From Rhodococcus coprophilus NBRC 100603 (GTDB lineage Bacteria > Actinomycetota > Actinomycetes > Mycobacteriales > Mycobacteriaceae), in contig NZ_BDAM01000005.1 in assembly GCF_001895045.1 (NCBI RefSeq), positions 1 through 64,000 on the forward strand: a stretch of 64,000 bases of DNA. Direction: 5' to 3'. The position numbers and the translations under genes were made by a program. How positions within the stretch are numbered: the stretch's first letter is position 1; each line of letters starts with the position of its first letter. Below, in pieces: positions 18,398 to 27,465 of the stretch. Below the pieces are notes generated by a model. The model was not told the origin of the DNA, ran no database searches, and saw only the letters and a program-made list of their open reading frames with translations.

Positions 18398-19704
18398 ACT
18401 CCGCGCGTACCCGGCTGCGCAGGCATCTGGAGCGTGCGCGCGACCGGACGCGGTCCCTGACCGATATCTCGGATTCCGAACTCACCGCGCAACATTCGCC
18501 GCTGATGAGTCCGCTGGTATGGGATCTCGTGCACATCGCCAACCAGGAAGAGCGGTGGCTCGTGCGCGGCGTGGGCGGCCGGCAGCCCCTGCGGAACGAC
18601 ATCGACGACTTGTACGACGCCTTCCTGCACCCTCGCGCGACCCGTCCGGAGTTGCCGCTGCTCGGACCAGACGAAGCGCGCCGGTACGTCGACGAGGTGC
18701 GGGCCGCGACGTGGGAGGCCCTCGAGAACGGCAGCTTCGACTCCGAACTCAACCGCGACGGCTTCGTTTTCGCCATGGTCGCGCAGCACGAGCAGCAACA
18801 CGGTGAGACGATGCTCGCCACCCATCAGTTGCGTGAAGGGGCGCCGTTGCTCGACGCGCCCGAAGCGCCGCGGGAGGGGAACCCGCCCGATCGGTCGCAG
18901 GTTCTCGTGCCTGCCGGCGAGGTCGAGATCGGGACGTCGAGCGACCCCTGGGCGCTCGACAACGAGAAACCCGCGCACCGGGTCCACGTGCCCGAGTTCC
19001 GGATCGACACCGTGCCGGTGTCCAACCGGCGTTACCTCGAATTCGTCGAAGACGGTGGATACGAGCGCCACGCACTCTGGAGCGGGCCGGGCTGGAAGCA
19101 TCGCTGCGATACCGGGCTGGAAGCACCCCGCTTCTGGACCCACGATGCGTCGGGCAGACGCGCCCGGCAGAGTTTCGGTCGTCTCGTCGAGCTGCACCCG
19201 GACGAGCCGGTCGTCCACGTCTGCTTCTACGAGGCCGAGGCGTTCGCGCGCTGGGCGGGTGGGCGCCTGCCCACCGAGTTCGAGTGGGAGAAGGCCGCGC
19301 GGTGGGATCCCGAGACCGGTCGTAGCCGGGCGTATCCGTGGGGGGACGAGGAGCCTGGCCCCGAGCACGCGAACCTCGGGCAGCGTCACCTCGGTCCTGC
19401 CGTGGTGGGCGCGTATCCGGCAGGGGCGTCGCCGCTCGGGGTCCACCAGCTCATCGGCGACGTGTGGGAGTGGACGTCCTCGCCCTTCGAACCGTATCCG
19501 GGTTTCCGGGCATTCCCGTATCCGGAGTATTCGGAAGTGTTCTTCGGCAACGACTATCGCGTGCTGCGCGGAGGTTCCTTCGGCACCGACTCGGTCGCGT
19601 GCCGCGGCACGTTCCGCAATTGGGACCTCCCGATCCGCCGCCAGATCTTCGCCGGTTTCCGCGTCGCGTACACGCCCGCCGGCACCGGGGAGTCGGATGT
19701 GTAG
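18394..19704 (+). CDS. egtB: Ergothioneine biosynthesis protein EgtB
   Basis: 436 aa, GTG start at 18394 with a full GGAGGTGA site 7 bases upstream and a GTGA overlap with egtA. Residues 1-150 are a DinB-like helical domain holding the iron site: His47 plus the HX3HXE motif at His132, His136, Glu138. Residues 170-430 are the formylglycine-generating-enzyme-like (C-type-lectin) domain (GTSSDPWALDNEKPAH; RLPTEFEWEKAARW; GDVWEWTSSPFEPYPGF; VLRGGSFGT; RQIFAGFRVAY). EgtB uses O2 to join the sulfur of gamma-glutamylcysteine to trimethylhistidine. Confidence 0.95.
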   Translation: MNSARTRLRRHLERARDRTRSLTDISDSELTAQHSPLMSPLVWDLVHIANQEERWLVRGVGGRQPLRNDIDDLYDAFLHPRATRPELPLLGPDEARRYVDEVRAATWEALENGSFDSELNRDGFVFAMVAQHEQQHGETMLATHQLREGAPLLDAPEAPREGNPPDRSQVLVPAGEVEIGTSSDPWALDNEKPAHRVHVPEFRIDTVPVSNRRYLEFVEDGGYERHALWSGPGWKHRCDTGLEAPRFWTHDASGRRARQSFGRLVELHPDEPVVHVCFYEAEAFARWAGGRLPTEFEWEKAARWDPETGRSRAYPWGDEEPGPEHANLGQRHLGPAVVGAYPAGASPLGVHQLIGDVWEWTSSPFEPYPGFRAFPYPEYSEVFFGNDYRVLRGGSFGTDSVACRGTFRNWDLPIRRQIFAGFRVAYTPAGTGESDV

Positions 19705-20446
19705 GCACCTGGGCTATCTCGGTCCCGCTACCGGCGCCGGCGACCTTCTTCACCGCGGATCCAATTCGCTCGTCCGCCAATCGTTCGCGCCCCGCGACAT
19801 GCGAGGTGGCGGGACGATCAATGCCGACGGTTTCGGGGTGGGCTGGTGGGCCGGCGACGGGGCGTTCGGCCGATACCGGTCGTCCACGCCGGTCTGGGCG
19901 GATCCCTTTGTCACCGAGGGGATGTCGAGTATACGCGGGGGCGCGCTCATGGTTGCCCTGCGCTCGGCGACGGAAGGAATGCCGGTCGAGCGATCGGCGT
20001 CGGCGCCGTTCGGGGATGCGCGCTGGGGGTTCAGCCTCAACGGCGTCGTTCGAGGCTGGCCCGGGTCGCTCGCCGCACTCGCGTCCACGCTGGACGTGAC
20101 AGAACTGTTGCGCCTCGAGGCTCCGACCGACGCCGCGACTCTGTGGTTGCTGCTGCGTTCGCGCCTGCGCTCCTCGACCCCCGACATCGCCCTGATGGCC
20201 CTGGTACGCGAGATCATCGACGTCGCACCCGAATCCCGGCTGAACATGTTGTTGTGCAACGGTTCCGAAATGTGGGCGACTGCCTGGTACCACTCCCTGT
20301 GGACCCTGGCCGACGAGGATCTCGCGATCGTGGCCTCGGAACCGTACGACGACGACCCGCGCTGGCAACCGGTACCGGACCGTCACCTCGTCTATGCAAC
20401 GCCCGGAAAGCTCATCGTCACACCACTGGAGGTCAACGCTCCATGA
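19697..20446 (+). CDS. egtC: Ergothioneine biosynthesis glutamine amidotransferase-like EgtC
   Basis: 249 aa. The ATG at 19697 overlaps the end of egtB by 8 bases and puts Cys at position 2 (MCRHLGYLGPATGAGDLL), the N-terminal nucleophile of class II amidohydrolases once Met is removed. Further motifs are NADGFGVGWW, GGALMVALRSATEGMPVE and FSLNGVVRGWP. It removes the gamma-glutamyl group from the EgtB product. It ends in an ATGA overlap with egtD. Confidence 0.93.
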   Translation: MCRHLGYLGPATGAGDLLHRGSNSLVRQSFAPRDMRGGGTINADGFGVGWWAGDGAFGRYRSSTPVWADPFVTEGMSSIRGGALMVALRSATEGMPVERSASAPFGDARWGFSLNGVVRGWPGSLAALASTLDVTELLRLEAPTDAATLWLLLRSRLRSSTPDIALMALVREIIDVAPESRLNMLLCNGSEMWATAWYHSLWTLADEDLAIVASEPYDDDPRWQPVPDRHLVYATPGKLIVTPLEVNAP

Positions 20447-21399
20447 AAGTAGACGTCTATCTCGAACCCGGAGAACTCGACGAGAAACTGCGCGCCGACG
20501 CATATCGAGGATTGACGTCGACACCGAAGTATCTTTCGCCGACCTGGCTGTACGACGCGCGGGGCAGTGAACTCTTCGAGGAGATCACCCGGCTTCCCGA
20601 GTACTACCCGACCCGCACCGAATTCGGGTTGCTGCGCCGATTCGCGGGTGAGATCGCCGATTCGGCGCAACCGGAGGTCCTCGTCGAACTCGGGTCGGGG
20701 TCCTCGGAGAAGACGCGGGTGCTCCTCGATGCGCTCGAACCGTACACCCACACCTACGTGCCCCAGGACGTCTCGGAACCCGCTCTGCGAACCGCCGTGT
20801 CACAACTGTCGGCCGAATATCCGAAGTTGACGGTGCACGGGGTGGTGGGCGACTTCACCGACTCGCTCGACCGTTTGCCGTCGGGGGGTCGCCGGATGGT
20901 GGCCTTCCTGGGCGGCACGATCGGCAACCTCGTCCCGGAAGAGCGCGACCAGTTCCTCTCCGGACTTGCGTCGATCCTCGAGCGCGACGAGTGGCTCCTG
21001 CTCGGGGCGGGGCTCGTCGTCGATCCCGAGATCCTCGTCCCCGCGTACGACGACGCCGCGGGCGTGACGGCGGAGTTCGACCGGAACGTGTTGCGGGTGC
21101 TCAACAACCGTCTCGGCGCAGATTTCGACGCCGACCGTTTCGTCCACCGTGCGGTGTGGGACGCAGAGAACGAGTGGATCGAGATGCGCCTCGAGGCGAC
21201 CGAACCGATGACGGTGTCCGTGCCCGGACTCGACCTCGAAGTGTCGTTCGAGAAGGGCGAGCAGATCCGCACCGAAATCTCCGCCAAGTTCCGGCTCGAT
21301 CGCCTGGGGGCCGAACTGGACCGCGCCGGGTTCGTCGTCCGCCGCGAGTGGATCGACCCCGACGGCCGGTTCACCGTGCTCGGCGCCGCTCGTCGCTGA
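20443..21399 (+). CDS. egtD: L-histidine N-alpha-methyltransferase EgtD
   Basis: 318 aa, ATG start overlapping egtC (ATGA), with GGAGG about 10 bases upstream. It trimethylates histidine to hercynine with three SAM, the first step of ergothioneine synthesis. Seen motifs are LPEYYPTRTE near residue 53, the SAM loop VELGSGSSEKT at 81-91, VAFLGGTIGNL, and IRTEISAKF near the end, whose Glu and Ser bind the imidazole in the mycobacterial enzyme. It is the last of four tightly overlapping egt genes. A 21-bp tandem repeat follows it. Confidence 0.95.
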   Translation: MKVDVYLEPGELDEKLRADAYRGLTSTPKYLSPTWLYDARGSELFEEITRLPEYYPTRTEFGLLRRFAGEIADSAQPEVLVELGSGSSEKTRVLLDALEPYTHTYVPQDVSEPALRTAVSQLSAEYPKLTVHGVVGDFTDSLDRLPSGGRRMVAFLGGTIGNLVPEERDQFLSGLASILERDEWLLLGAGLVVDPEILVPAYDDAAGVTAEFDRNVLRVLNNRLGADFDADRFVHRAVWDAENEWIEMRLEATEPMTVSVPGLDLEVSFEKGEQIRTEISAKFRLDRLGAELDRAGFVVRREWIDPDGRFTVLGAARR

Positions 21400-21450
21400 G
21401 ACAGCTCGGCGTCGGAGCCCGGTGCTGCGGGCATATCCACTTCGGACCAC

Positions 21451-21492
21451 CGAGTCCGCGGGCGGGCCCGACGAGTCCGCGGGCGGGCCCGA
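21451..21492. repeat. Two perfect tandem copies of a 21-bp GC-rich unit
   Basis: The unit beginning CGAGTCCGCGGGCGGGCCCG occupies 21451-21471 and again 21472-21492 with no mismatch. It lies in the 135-base gap between egtD and the MFS gene and contains self-complementary GC stretches. Confidence 0.9.
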
Positions 21493-21534
21493 CCGGTTGG
21501 ACACTCGGGCTCGCTCGGAGAGAAGGTGGTGGGT

Positions 21535-22758
21535 ATGGAAGCCCCGCCCCGCCCCGTTCTGACCACGCCGGTGCTGCTGCTCATGGCAGTGGCCACGGGA
21601 TTGTGTGTGGGCGGAAACTACTTCAACCAGCCTCTGCTCGAGTCGATCGCGACCGCGCTGGGGACGTCGCACTCGGCAGCAGCGGCGACCGTCACCGTGG
21701 CCCAGGTGGCCTACGCCGCCGGCCTGATCTTTCTGGTGCCCTTGGGCGACGTGTTTCCGCAGCGGCGCCTGGCCGTGACACTCATGCTTGCCGCGGCAGC
21801 CGGCCAGGCGATCAGCGGCTTCGCTCCCGGCATCGGGGTGCTCATGCTGGGCACGGCGATCGCGGGCCTGTTCTCGGTTGCCGCACAGGTGCTGGTGCCG
21901 TTCGCGGCCACCCTCGCCACTCCGGAGCGGCGGGGCGCAGCGGTCGGCACCGTGATGAGCGGCCTGCTGGTGGGCATCCTCCTTGCCCGGAGTGTCGCCG
22001 GGATGCTTGCGGAAGTCGGTGGCTGGTCGACGGTGTATCGCATCGGCGCGGTCCTCACAGCAGTGGTCGCGCTCGCGCTGTGGCGAGTCCTGCCGGCGAC
22101 GACTCCGACGGCACGCCAGGGTTACGGCGCGACACTGCGCTCGCTCGGCACACTCGTGTTCGAGTACCCCCGGCTGCGGACACGGGCACTGATGGGTGGA
22201 CTCAGTTTCGCCTCGATCAGCGCGATGTTCTCCACGATGGCGTTCCTGCTGTCCGGTCCCGAGCACGGGCTCCGGGAACTGCAGATCGGTCTCGTCGGTC
22301 TGGCCGGGGTCGTCGGCGCCGTCGCCGCATCCGTGGTGGGGCGACTCGTCGACCGGGGCCTCGCCTGGTTGACGACCGGCGGGGGGATCGCTGCCCTCGT
22401 CGTCTCGTGGGCGGCACTGGGGGCCGGATCGGTCTCTCTCGTGTGGTTCGTGGTCGGGATGGTCGTGATAGATCTCGCGGTGAGCATGGTCCACATCACC
22501 AACCAGAACATCGTCTACGCACTCGATCCGGAGGCCCGCTCGCGGATCAACTCGGTGTACATGACGACTTATTTCGTGGGCGCGGCTTCGGGCTCGGCGC
22601 TCGGGGCCGCCGCGTGGACATTCGGTGGATGGGCGGCGGTGTGCACGCTCGGTGTCGGTCTCGCACTGCTGACCGCCGCGGTGTGGGCGGTGGACACTCG
22701 GGTCGCCGCGAAGGCAGTCCGGACAGAATCGGAGCCTGCGGTCACGACTCCTCGGTGA
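21535..22758 (+). CDS. Major facilitator superfamily transporter
   Basis: 407 aa from the ATG at 21535, with GAGAAGG 8 bases upstream; a GTG at 21526 falls inside that site. About 12 hydrophobic segments are visible, with the MFS loop between helices 2 and 3 reading PLGDVFPQRRLAV and the repeat-specific PERRGAAVGTVMSG in loop 4-5. It resembles DHA1-like drug/metabolite exporters. It lies downstream of egtABCD, so export of ergothioneine or a precursor is possible but unsupported. Its 3' end overlaps the convergent LuxR gene by 17 bases. Confidence 0.9.
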   Translation: MEAPPRPVLTTPVLLLMAVATGLCVGGNYFNQPLLESIATALGTSHSAAAATVTVAQVAYAAGLIFLVPLGDVFPQRRLAVTLMLAAAAGQAISGFAPGIGVLMLGTAIAGLFSVAAQVLVPFAATLATPERRGAAVGTVMSGLLVGILLARSVAGMLAEVGGWSTVYRIGAVLTAVVALALWRVLPATTPTARQGYGATLRSLGTLVFEYPRLRTRALMGGLSFASISAMFSTMAFLLSGPEHGLRELQIGLVGLAGVVGAVAASVVGRLVDRGLAWLTTGGGIAALVVSWAALGAGSVSLVWFVVGMVVIDLAVSMVHITNQNIVYALDPEARSRINSVYMTTYFVGAASGSALGAAAWTFGGWAAVCTLGVGLALLTAAVWAVDTRVAAKAVRTESEPAVTTPR

Positions 22759-25333
22759 CGGGAAGCAGCCGCAGTTCGCGTGCTCGGCCGACGGCTTCGG
22801 ATCGCGAGTGCACCCCCAGCTTGCGGTAGGCGCTGCGCAACTGGGTCTTCACCGTGTTCGTGGAGACGAACAGAGCCTTGGCGATCTCGGCGTGCGTCGA
22901 ACCCTCGCAGAGCAGGGCCAGCACGTCGGTCTCGCGAGGTGACAACTCGACGCGCGTCACCCGTTCGGCGAAGACGCTCGGTACCGGGCCACCAGGTGTT
23001 GCTGTACCGCTCATCTCCCGCAGTCGTTCCGCGGCTCGCGCCGGCAGCAGGGTGAAGGCGCGCCGGTTTCCGAGAGCCTGCGCGAGGGTGCAGGCCCGCT
23101 GCCAGTCGCGGACGGCTTCGTTCCGATCCTCAATATCGAGGCGGGAAGCCGCAGCGACGAGGAGCGCCTCGAGATGCGCACGCGGAAAACCGCATTCCGG
23201 CCACGGCACATGTCGGAGCCTCGTCAGCGCGGCATCGGGGTGCCCGGTCATCAATTCCACGCGCGCGGCGGTCACGATCAGAAGGGGATGGTCGTCGGGG
23301 CCTTCGCCGGTGCGGGCGAGAGCGAGGTTGCCGTTGCCCAGCGCCAGCTGTAGATCCACTTCCGCGGCACCGAGGAGCACCTGGGAGAGGGAGCCGGGCG
23401 TGTGGCGGTCGCGGTGCGAGGCGATCAGTTGGTGAATACAGGTCAATCCGTCGTACGCCTCGCCCGTCGCGAGGGCGTGGTACGCCCGGCAATAGGCGAC
23501 GAACGCCCACAGCTCCTCCGACTCACCCGGGACGCCGAGTAGCTCGAGGGTGTGGTGTGCGGCGTCGAACTCGAGGGCGTCGAGCTGGAGCAGGGTCGTC
23601 GCCGCCCGGCCGCTCACCCGCACCACGGGACCCCAGTGCCCCGCGGTGGGTTCAGCCCTCTGCTCGTGGTCCAGCCATTCGAGCGCACGCGGGTTGTCTC
23701 CCCGCACCGCCCAGTTCAATGCGGAACTGCCGGCCGCGTTCTGGATCGCGAAGGTGATTCCCGACGCGTAGGCACCCCGATAGGCGCGACGGAACGCGGC
23801 GGTCGACCGGTCCAGCGACCCCGCGAGCTGGAGAGTGATGGCCCATTGCAAGCGAAGCACCGGCAACTGGGGTGCGATGGCGTCCGGTTGGTGTTCGAGG
23901 ATCGAATCGACCAGCGGTTCGAGGCACAGCGTCCGCCGGGCGGCCTCGGCCACCGCGCCCCCGACCCGCAACGCCAGTGTCTGAATCGTCCCCACGATCA
24001 ACGCCTGGCAAGCATCTTTCGTCTTGCCGAGTTCACGGAGATCGGCGGGGGCGGACGGAAGCGAGGTGTGCAGGATGGCGTGCTCGTCGAGCATCTGCGT
24101 GAACAGCGCACGTCCGGCGAGAATCGACGGATGCTCGGCGAGCGCCTCTTCGGGAAGCCCACGCAGGATCTTCACGAACGAACCGAAGTGCTTGTCCACC
24201 ATGGAGACCCAGGAATCGCAGACGATCTCTCGGGCCATGCCCCAGTCTCCGGCTTCGACGGCGTACAAGGCGGCCTCGACAAGGTTCCCGTCGCTCCGGT
24301 GCCGCCTGGCCAGCTCGCCGAGAAGTGCATCGACGTGTCCCGGCCGGGTGGTCCGCGAAACCTCGAGGGCGGCGGAACGCACGACATCGTTCCAGCGCCA
24401 CATCCGGCTGGGCCGGGAGACGACGAGCAGCCCGCACGTCGTCATGAGGTTCAGCATCTTCGCAGGGTCCGGATGCCGGGTCAGCTCGGCGGCACCGAGC
24501 GCGTCGGTGCTGTGCACTGCGGCGATCGAGAGCGCGAAGGAACGTGACTCGTCGTCCAGTTCGTCGAGACGCGTTTCGGTGTAGCGCTTGACGACGTGCG
24601 CCAGATGCTCGTTCGGTGCTCCGAAGGAGTCGACGAGCCGGCCGGGTCCCGAGCGGAGGAGTCGCACGCATGCGGCGAGATGCACCGGGGCACCGCCCAG
24701 GGTGCGATGGAGGGCGTGACATTCGGCTTCGGTGCGCGCAAACCCCGAGGCGCGGAACAACTCGGCGGTCTCGCCGAGCGTGAACGCCATCTGTTCGGCC
24801 GGAATGTAGTTGCAGTCGATTCCTTGTGTGGCGGCTCCCGACAGATCGGAGTCCGTCGTCCCGGGCAGACACACGATCACATCGACGGACGGGCAGCGAT
24901 CGAGCAGTTCGTAGACGCAGGGCAGCGTGGTCGCGGGATCGTGGACGCCGGCGAGTACCAGCAGGGCCGGCCCCGAAGACGTCCGGAACGCGTGCACCAC
25001 GTGGGCGAACGGGTCAGCGCCGGGTGCATCCGGACTCTCGGTGCGGGGGAACTCCTCGGCGTCGTGCTGCCGCAGTGCGGCGAGGACGGCCTGCCACGTC
25101 GCGTGGTGGCCGGAAGCCGATCGGTTCGACGGTACCCACACCACCGTCCGCCCATCGCTGCCGCCACTGAGTAACCAGGACGCGACGAGTGTGCGTTTGC
25201 CGAATCCGGGGGGTGCGTCGAGCACGGTCAGAGGCGACCCCCGGTCGAGGGCGGAGAACAACCGGGGCCGGGGGAGAGCCGATGCGAGAGCGCGCCACTG
25301 GGGTACGCCGACACGACCGGCGGAGACACTCAC
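22742..25333 (-). CDS. Large LuxR-family regulator with degenerate STAND ATPase domain
   Basis: 863 aa, GTG start at 25333 with AAGGAG 5 bases away. Residues 35-300 correspond to the NTPase domain of MalT-like regulators, but the P-loop reads APPGFGKRT (Arg47 where Thr/Ser should bind Mg) and the expected Walker B acidic pair is LVLAGVHD. Residues 330-780 are helical repeats of TPR type. Residues 795-850 are a canonical LuxR HTH (LSPRETDVLALLCEGSTHAEIAKALFVSTNTVKTQL). It is therefore a DNA-binding regulator that may have lost ATP hydrolysis. The 3' end overlaps the MFS transporter. Regulated genes are unknown; the transporter and the antiporter are the nearest candidates. Confidence 0.88.
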   Translation of the reverse strand: MSVSAGRVGVPQWRALASALPRPRLFSALDRGSPLTVLDAPPGFGKRTLVASWLLSGGSDGRTVVWVPSNRSASGHHATWQAVLAALRQHDAEEFPRTESPDAPGADPFAHVVHAFRTSSGPALLVLAGVHDPATTLPCVYELLDRCPSVDVIVCLPGTTDSDLSGAATQGIDCNYIPAEQMAFTLGETAELFRASGFARTEAECHALHRTLGGAPVHLAACVRLLRSGPGRLVDSFGAPNEHLAHVVKRYTETRLDELDDESRSFALSIAAVHSTDALGAAELTRHPDPAKMLNLMTTCGLLVVSRPSRMWRWNDVVRSAALEVSRTTRPGHVDALLGELARRHRSDGNLVEAALYAVEAGDWGMAREIVCDSWVSMVDKHFGSFVKILRGLPEEALAEHPSILAGRALFTQMLDEHAILHTSLPSAPADLRELGKTKDACQALIVGTIQTLALRVGGAVAEAARRTLCLEPLVDSILEHQPDAIAPQLPVLRLQWAITLQLAGSLDRSTAAFRRAYRGAYASGITFAIQNAAGSSALNWAVRGDNPRALEWLDHEQRAEPTAGHWGPVVRVSGRAATTLLQLDALEFDAAHHTLELLGVPGESEELWAFVAYCRAYHALATGEAYDGLTCIHQLIASHRDRHTPGSLSQVLLGAAEVDLQLALGNGNLALARTGEGPDDHPLLIVTAARVELMTGHPDAALTRLRHVPWPECGFPRAHLEALLVAAASRLDIEDRNEAVRDWQRACTLAQALGNRRAFTLLPARAAERLREMSGTATPGGPVPSVFAERVTRVELSPRETDVLALLCEGSTHAEIAKALFVSTNTVKTQLRSAYRKLGVHSRSEAVGRARELRLLPVTEES

Positions 25334-25634
25334 GCAAGCTCCTTCGAGGATCGCCTGGCTGGTCGTGCCGAGGCGTGAACGAGACCCTCGACCGGCCTGA
25401 TCGATGAGAGACTACCTGGTCGGATGTCCGCTGTGCCTGGTAAATCCCGCTCAGGTCGAGGAAGATCTGGCGCGGCGAGGTTCGAGGAGCTCACTCCGGA
25501 AGACGGAGACGAACCTGTCGGGGTCGGGCCCGGCGTTCATGAACACGAGATGGGCGTACCCGGCGTCGACGGCAACTGCGTAGGTCTGCCGGCGTCTGCT
25601 GCGGAACTCGCAGACCTGGCGCTGACCTGACCGC
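25334..25634. other. 301-base gap with a possible gene relic
   Basis: No complete gene is convincing. On the minus strand, 25451-25634 encodes a stretch with natural protein composition (RQTYAVAVDAGYAHLVFMNA continuing GPDPDRFVSVFRSELLEP) that ends at a stop at 25451 but has no credible start and is closed upstream by stops. It looks like the C-terminus of a lost gene. The promoter of the LuxR gene must also lie here. Confidence 0.35.
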
Positions 25635-26606
25635 TCACGTACGGGTCATCAACAAGAACGACAGATAGACGCCGTACATCCCGATGAACAGTGCTCCCTC
25701 GGCCCGCGACAAGCGGCGACCGGTGAGAAACGCAGGAATGCACAGAAACGCGACAGCCGCCATCAGCGGCAGGTCGACCCGGACGATCTCGTCGGGTACT
25801 GCCATACCGCCGGGGGTCACGAGCACGGTCGCGCCGAGGATGAAGACGATGTTGTAGACGCTCGAACCGAGCAGGTTGCCGATGGCTATGTCGCGCTCGT
25901 CGCGGATCGTGGACACGATCGTGGTCACGAGTTCGGGTGCGGAGGTACCGATCGCTACGACGGTCAGACCGATCACGGTGTCGGACACACCCAGCGCCTG
26001 CGCGGACGCGACGGCGGCGTCGACGAGAACGTCCGCGCCGAGCACGACGATGGCGATCCCGCCGAGCAGCATCGCGACCTCGGTGAGCGTCGCACCGAGA
26101 CGCCAGGGGACCGGGTCCGGGGAGAACTCGTCGGCGTACTCCAAACGGACGGCGGCGGCTTCGGCGCGCCCGGCGCGGATGACGAGAACCGTGTAGAGCA
26201 GACCGAACGCGATGAGACCGACGCCTTCGGCCGCTGTGATCCGCCCGTCCGCCGACGTCACCCAGAGCAGGACCGCAGCCAGGGTGATGGCCGGAAGATC
26301 GATGCGGAGCGTCTGCGTCCCGAGGTGAAGAGTCCGGATGAGCGCACTCAGCCCGAGGATCAGCAGCAGATTGACGATGTTGGTACCGACGATGGCGCCG
26401 AGTGCGAGGCCCGAGTTCCCGGTGGCGGCGGATTCGATGCCCACCGCGAGTTCGGGCGCGCTCGTGCCGAGCGCTACGACCGTCACTCCGATAACGATCG
26501 GAGTGATGCCGAGCCGGGCGGCGAGCCGGGAACCGCCGCGCACCAGAACCTCTGCCCCGACGACCAGAATTACCAGGCCGGCGACGAGACCGAGGACAGA
26601 ATTCAT
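25635..26606 (-). CDS. Calcium/sodium antiporter-type CaCA family transporter
   Basis: 323 aa, ATG start. Ten hydrophobic segments in two inverted halves carry the CaCA alpha-repeats: GVTVVALGTSAPELAVGI with GAIVGTNIVNLLLILG in the first half, GLTVVAIGTSAPELVTTI with GNLLGSSVYNIVFILG in the second. These Glu- and Asn-containing motifs bind the cation in YrbG-type K+-independent Na+/Ca2+ exchangers. The central hydrophilic loop (EYADEFSPDPVPW) is short, as in bacterial members. No operon partner is evident. The cation is inferred from the family. Confidence 0.93.
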   Translation of the reverse strand: MNSVLGLVAGLVILVVGAEVLVRGGSRLAARLGITPIVIGVTVVALGTSAPELAVGIESAATGNSGLALGAIVGTNIVNLLLILGLSALIRTLHLGTQTLRIDLPAITLAAVLLWVTSADGRITAAEGVGLIAFGLLYTVLVIRAGRAEAAAVRLEYADEFSPDPVPWRLGATLTEVAMLLGGIAIVVLGADVLVDAAVASAQALGVSDTVIGLTVVAIGTSAPELVTTIVSTIRDERDIAIGNLLGSSVYNIVFILGATVLVTPGGMAVPDEIVRVDLPLMAAVAFLCIPAFLTGRRLSRAEGALFIGMYGVYLSFLLMTRT

Positions 26607-26657
26607 CTGAGGAAGCCTATCGCGCAGGCCGGTTCGTGACTTCCCGGCCCTGGGGAA

Positions 26658-27332
26658 CTACTTCGATGCGGCGCTCAGACGGGCCTTTTCCAGCGCTGCG
26701 AGCGTGCGCAGCACGGTGGCCTTCTGCTTCTCGAGATCGCTGCGGCGAGCTCGGGCGGCGAGACCGCTCTGGTCGGCGACGAGGGAAAGCTGTGCGTCGA
26801 TCGCTGTGAGCTGGTCGAGCAGAGCGAGGGCGCGGGTCTGGATCTCGTCGATGTCGACTGTCCCCGTCTTGACGGGAGCCGCGGTCTTAGCCGATGCCGA
26901 CGCGGTGCGGGAGCTGCCGGTGGCGGAAGAGGCAGTCGAGGGCCGCTTGGCGGCCGGCTTCCCCTCCGCGACGACAGCGGCGGCACGCGGACGCAGTGCC
27001 TTCCGGACGAGCTCGGGGTCGGGCTGGTGTTCGAGGCGGATCTCGTTGAGCACACGCCGGGAATCTCGGGCGCCGAGTCGGTGCTCGTACTCTTCGTCGT
27101 CGTCCGACTGGAGGGTGCCTCCGATGGGGCGCAGGCCGTACATGCCCATGAACCGGCGGGCCTCTTCGATCACGGATTCGTGGTGACGGCAAGTCGCGCA
27201 GCGGGGTTCGTTGCGGTACTCCTCGACGGATTCGGTGCCACCGCACCAGACGCATGCTCCGGGAGACCACCGTCGCGAGGTCCGGATTGTCGGGTTTTCC
27301 GTGGGGGCCTCGAGAGTCTGCGCGTCGATCAC
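26658..27332 (-). CDS. Zinc-ribbon protein of unknown function
   Basis: 224 aa from the GTG at 27332 (VIDAQTLEAP), with AAGG about 9 bases upstream; the frame remains open upstream. A CxxC pair at Cys27/Cys30 (CVWCGG) and a second at Cys45/Cys48 (CATCRH) make a likely zinc ribbon. Residues 60-110 are charged and helical (DDDEEYEHRLGARDSRRVLNEIRLE). Residues 125-160 are an Ala/Ser/Thr-rich linker. The last 55 residues form a coiled coil (IDEIQTRALALLDQLTAIDAQL). I do not recognise a named family; a nucleic-acid or protein-binding role is only a guess. It stands alone between the antiporter and the DUF2461 gene. Confidence 0.75.
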   Translation of the reverse strand: MIDAQTLEAPTENPTIRTSRRWSPGACVWCGGTESVEEYRNEPRCATCRHHESVIEEARRFMGMYGLRPIGGTLQSDDDEEYEHRLGARDSRRVLNEIRLEHQPDPELVRKALRPRAAAVVAEGKPAAKRPSTASSATGSSRTASASAKTAAPVKTGTVDIDEIQTRALALLDQLTAIDAQLSLVADQSGLAARARRSDLEKQKATVLRTLAALEKARLSAASK

Positions 27333-27465
27333 GAGGAGCAACCTTAGGTCAGAACCCGGCCGTTGCGGGACCCCCGCCGAACGTGACCTGCACCGGAGCC
27401 CACCGGAAGTGACGAAGATCATCACGAGTCAGGTTTAGAGGCAAAGCATTGCGGCGCACACGTTT

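Noticed and set aside
25424-25630. Plus-strand 68-codon ORF in the LuxR-antiporter gap
   Set aside because: No ribosome site or family match; the minus-strand reading looks more protein-like.
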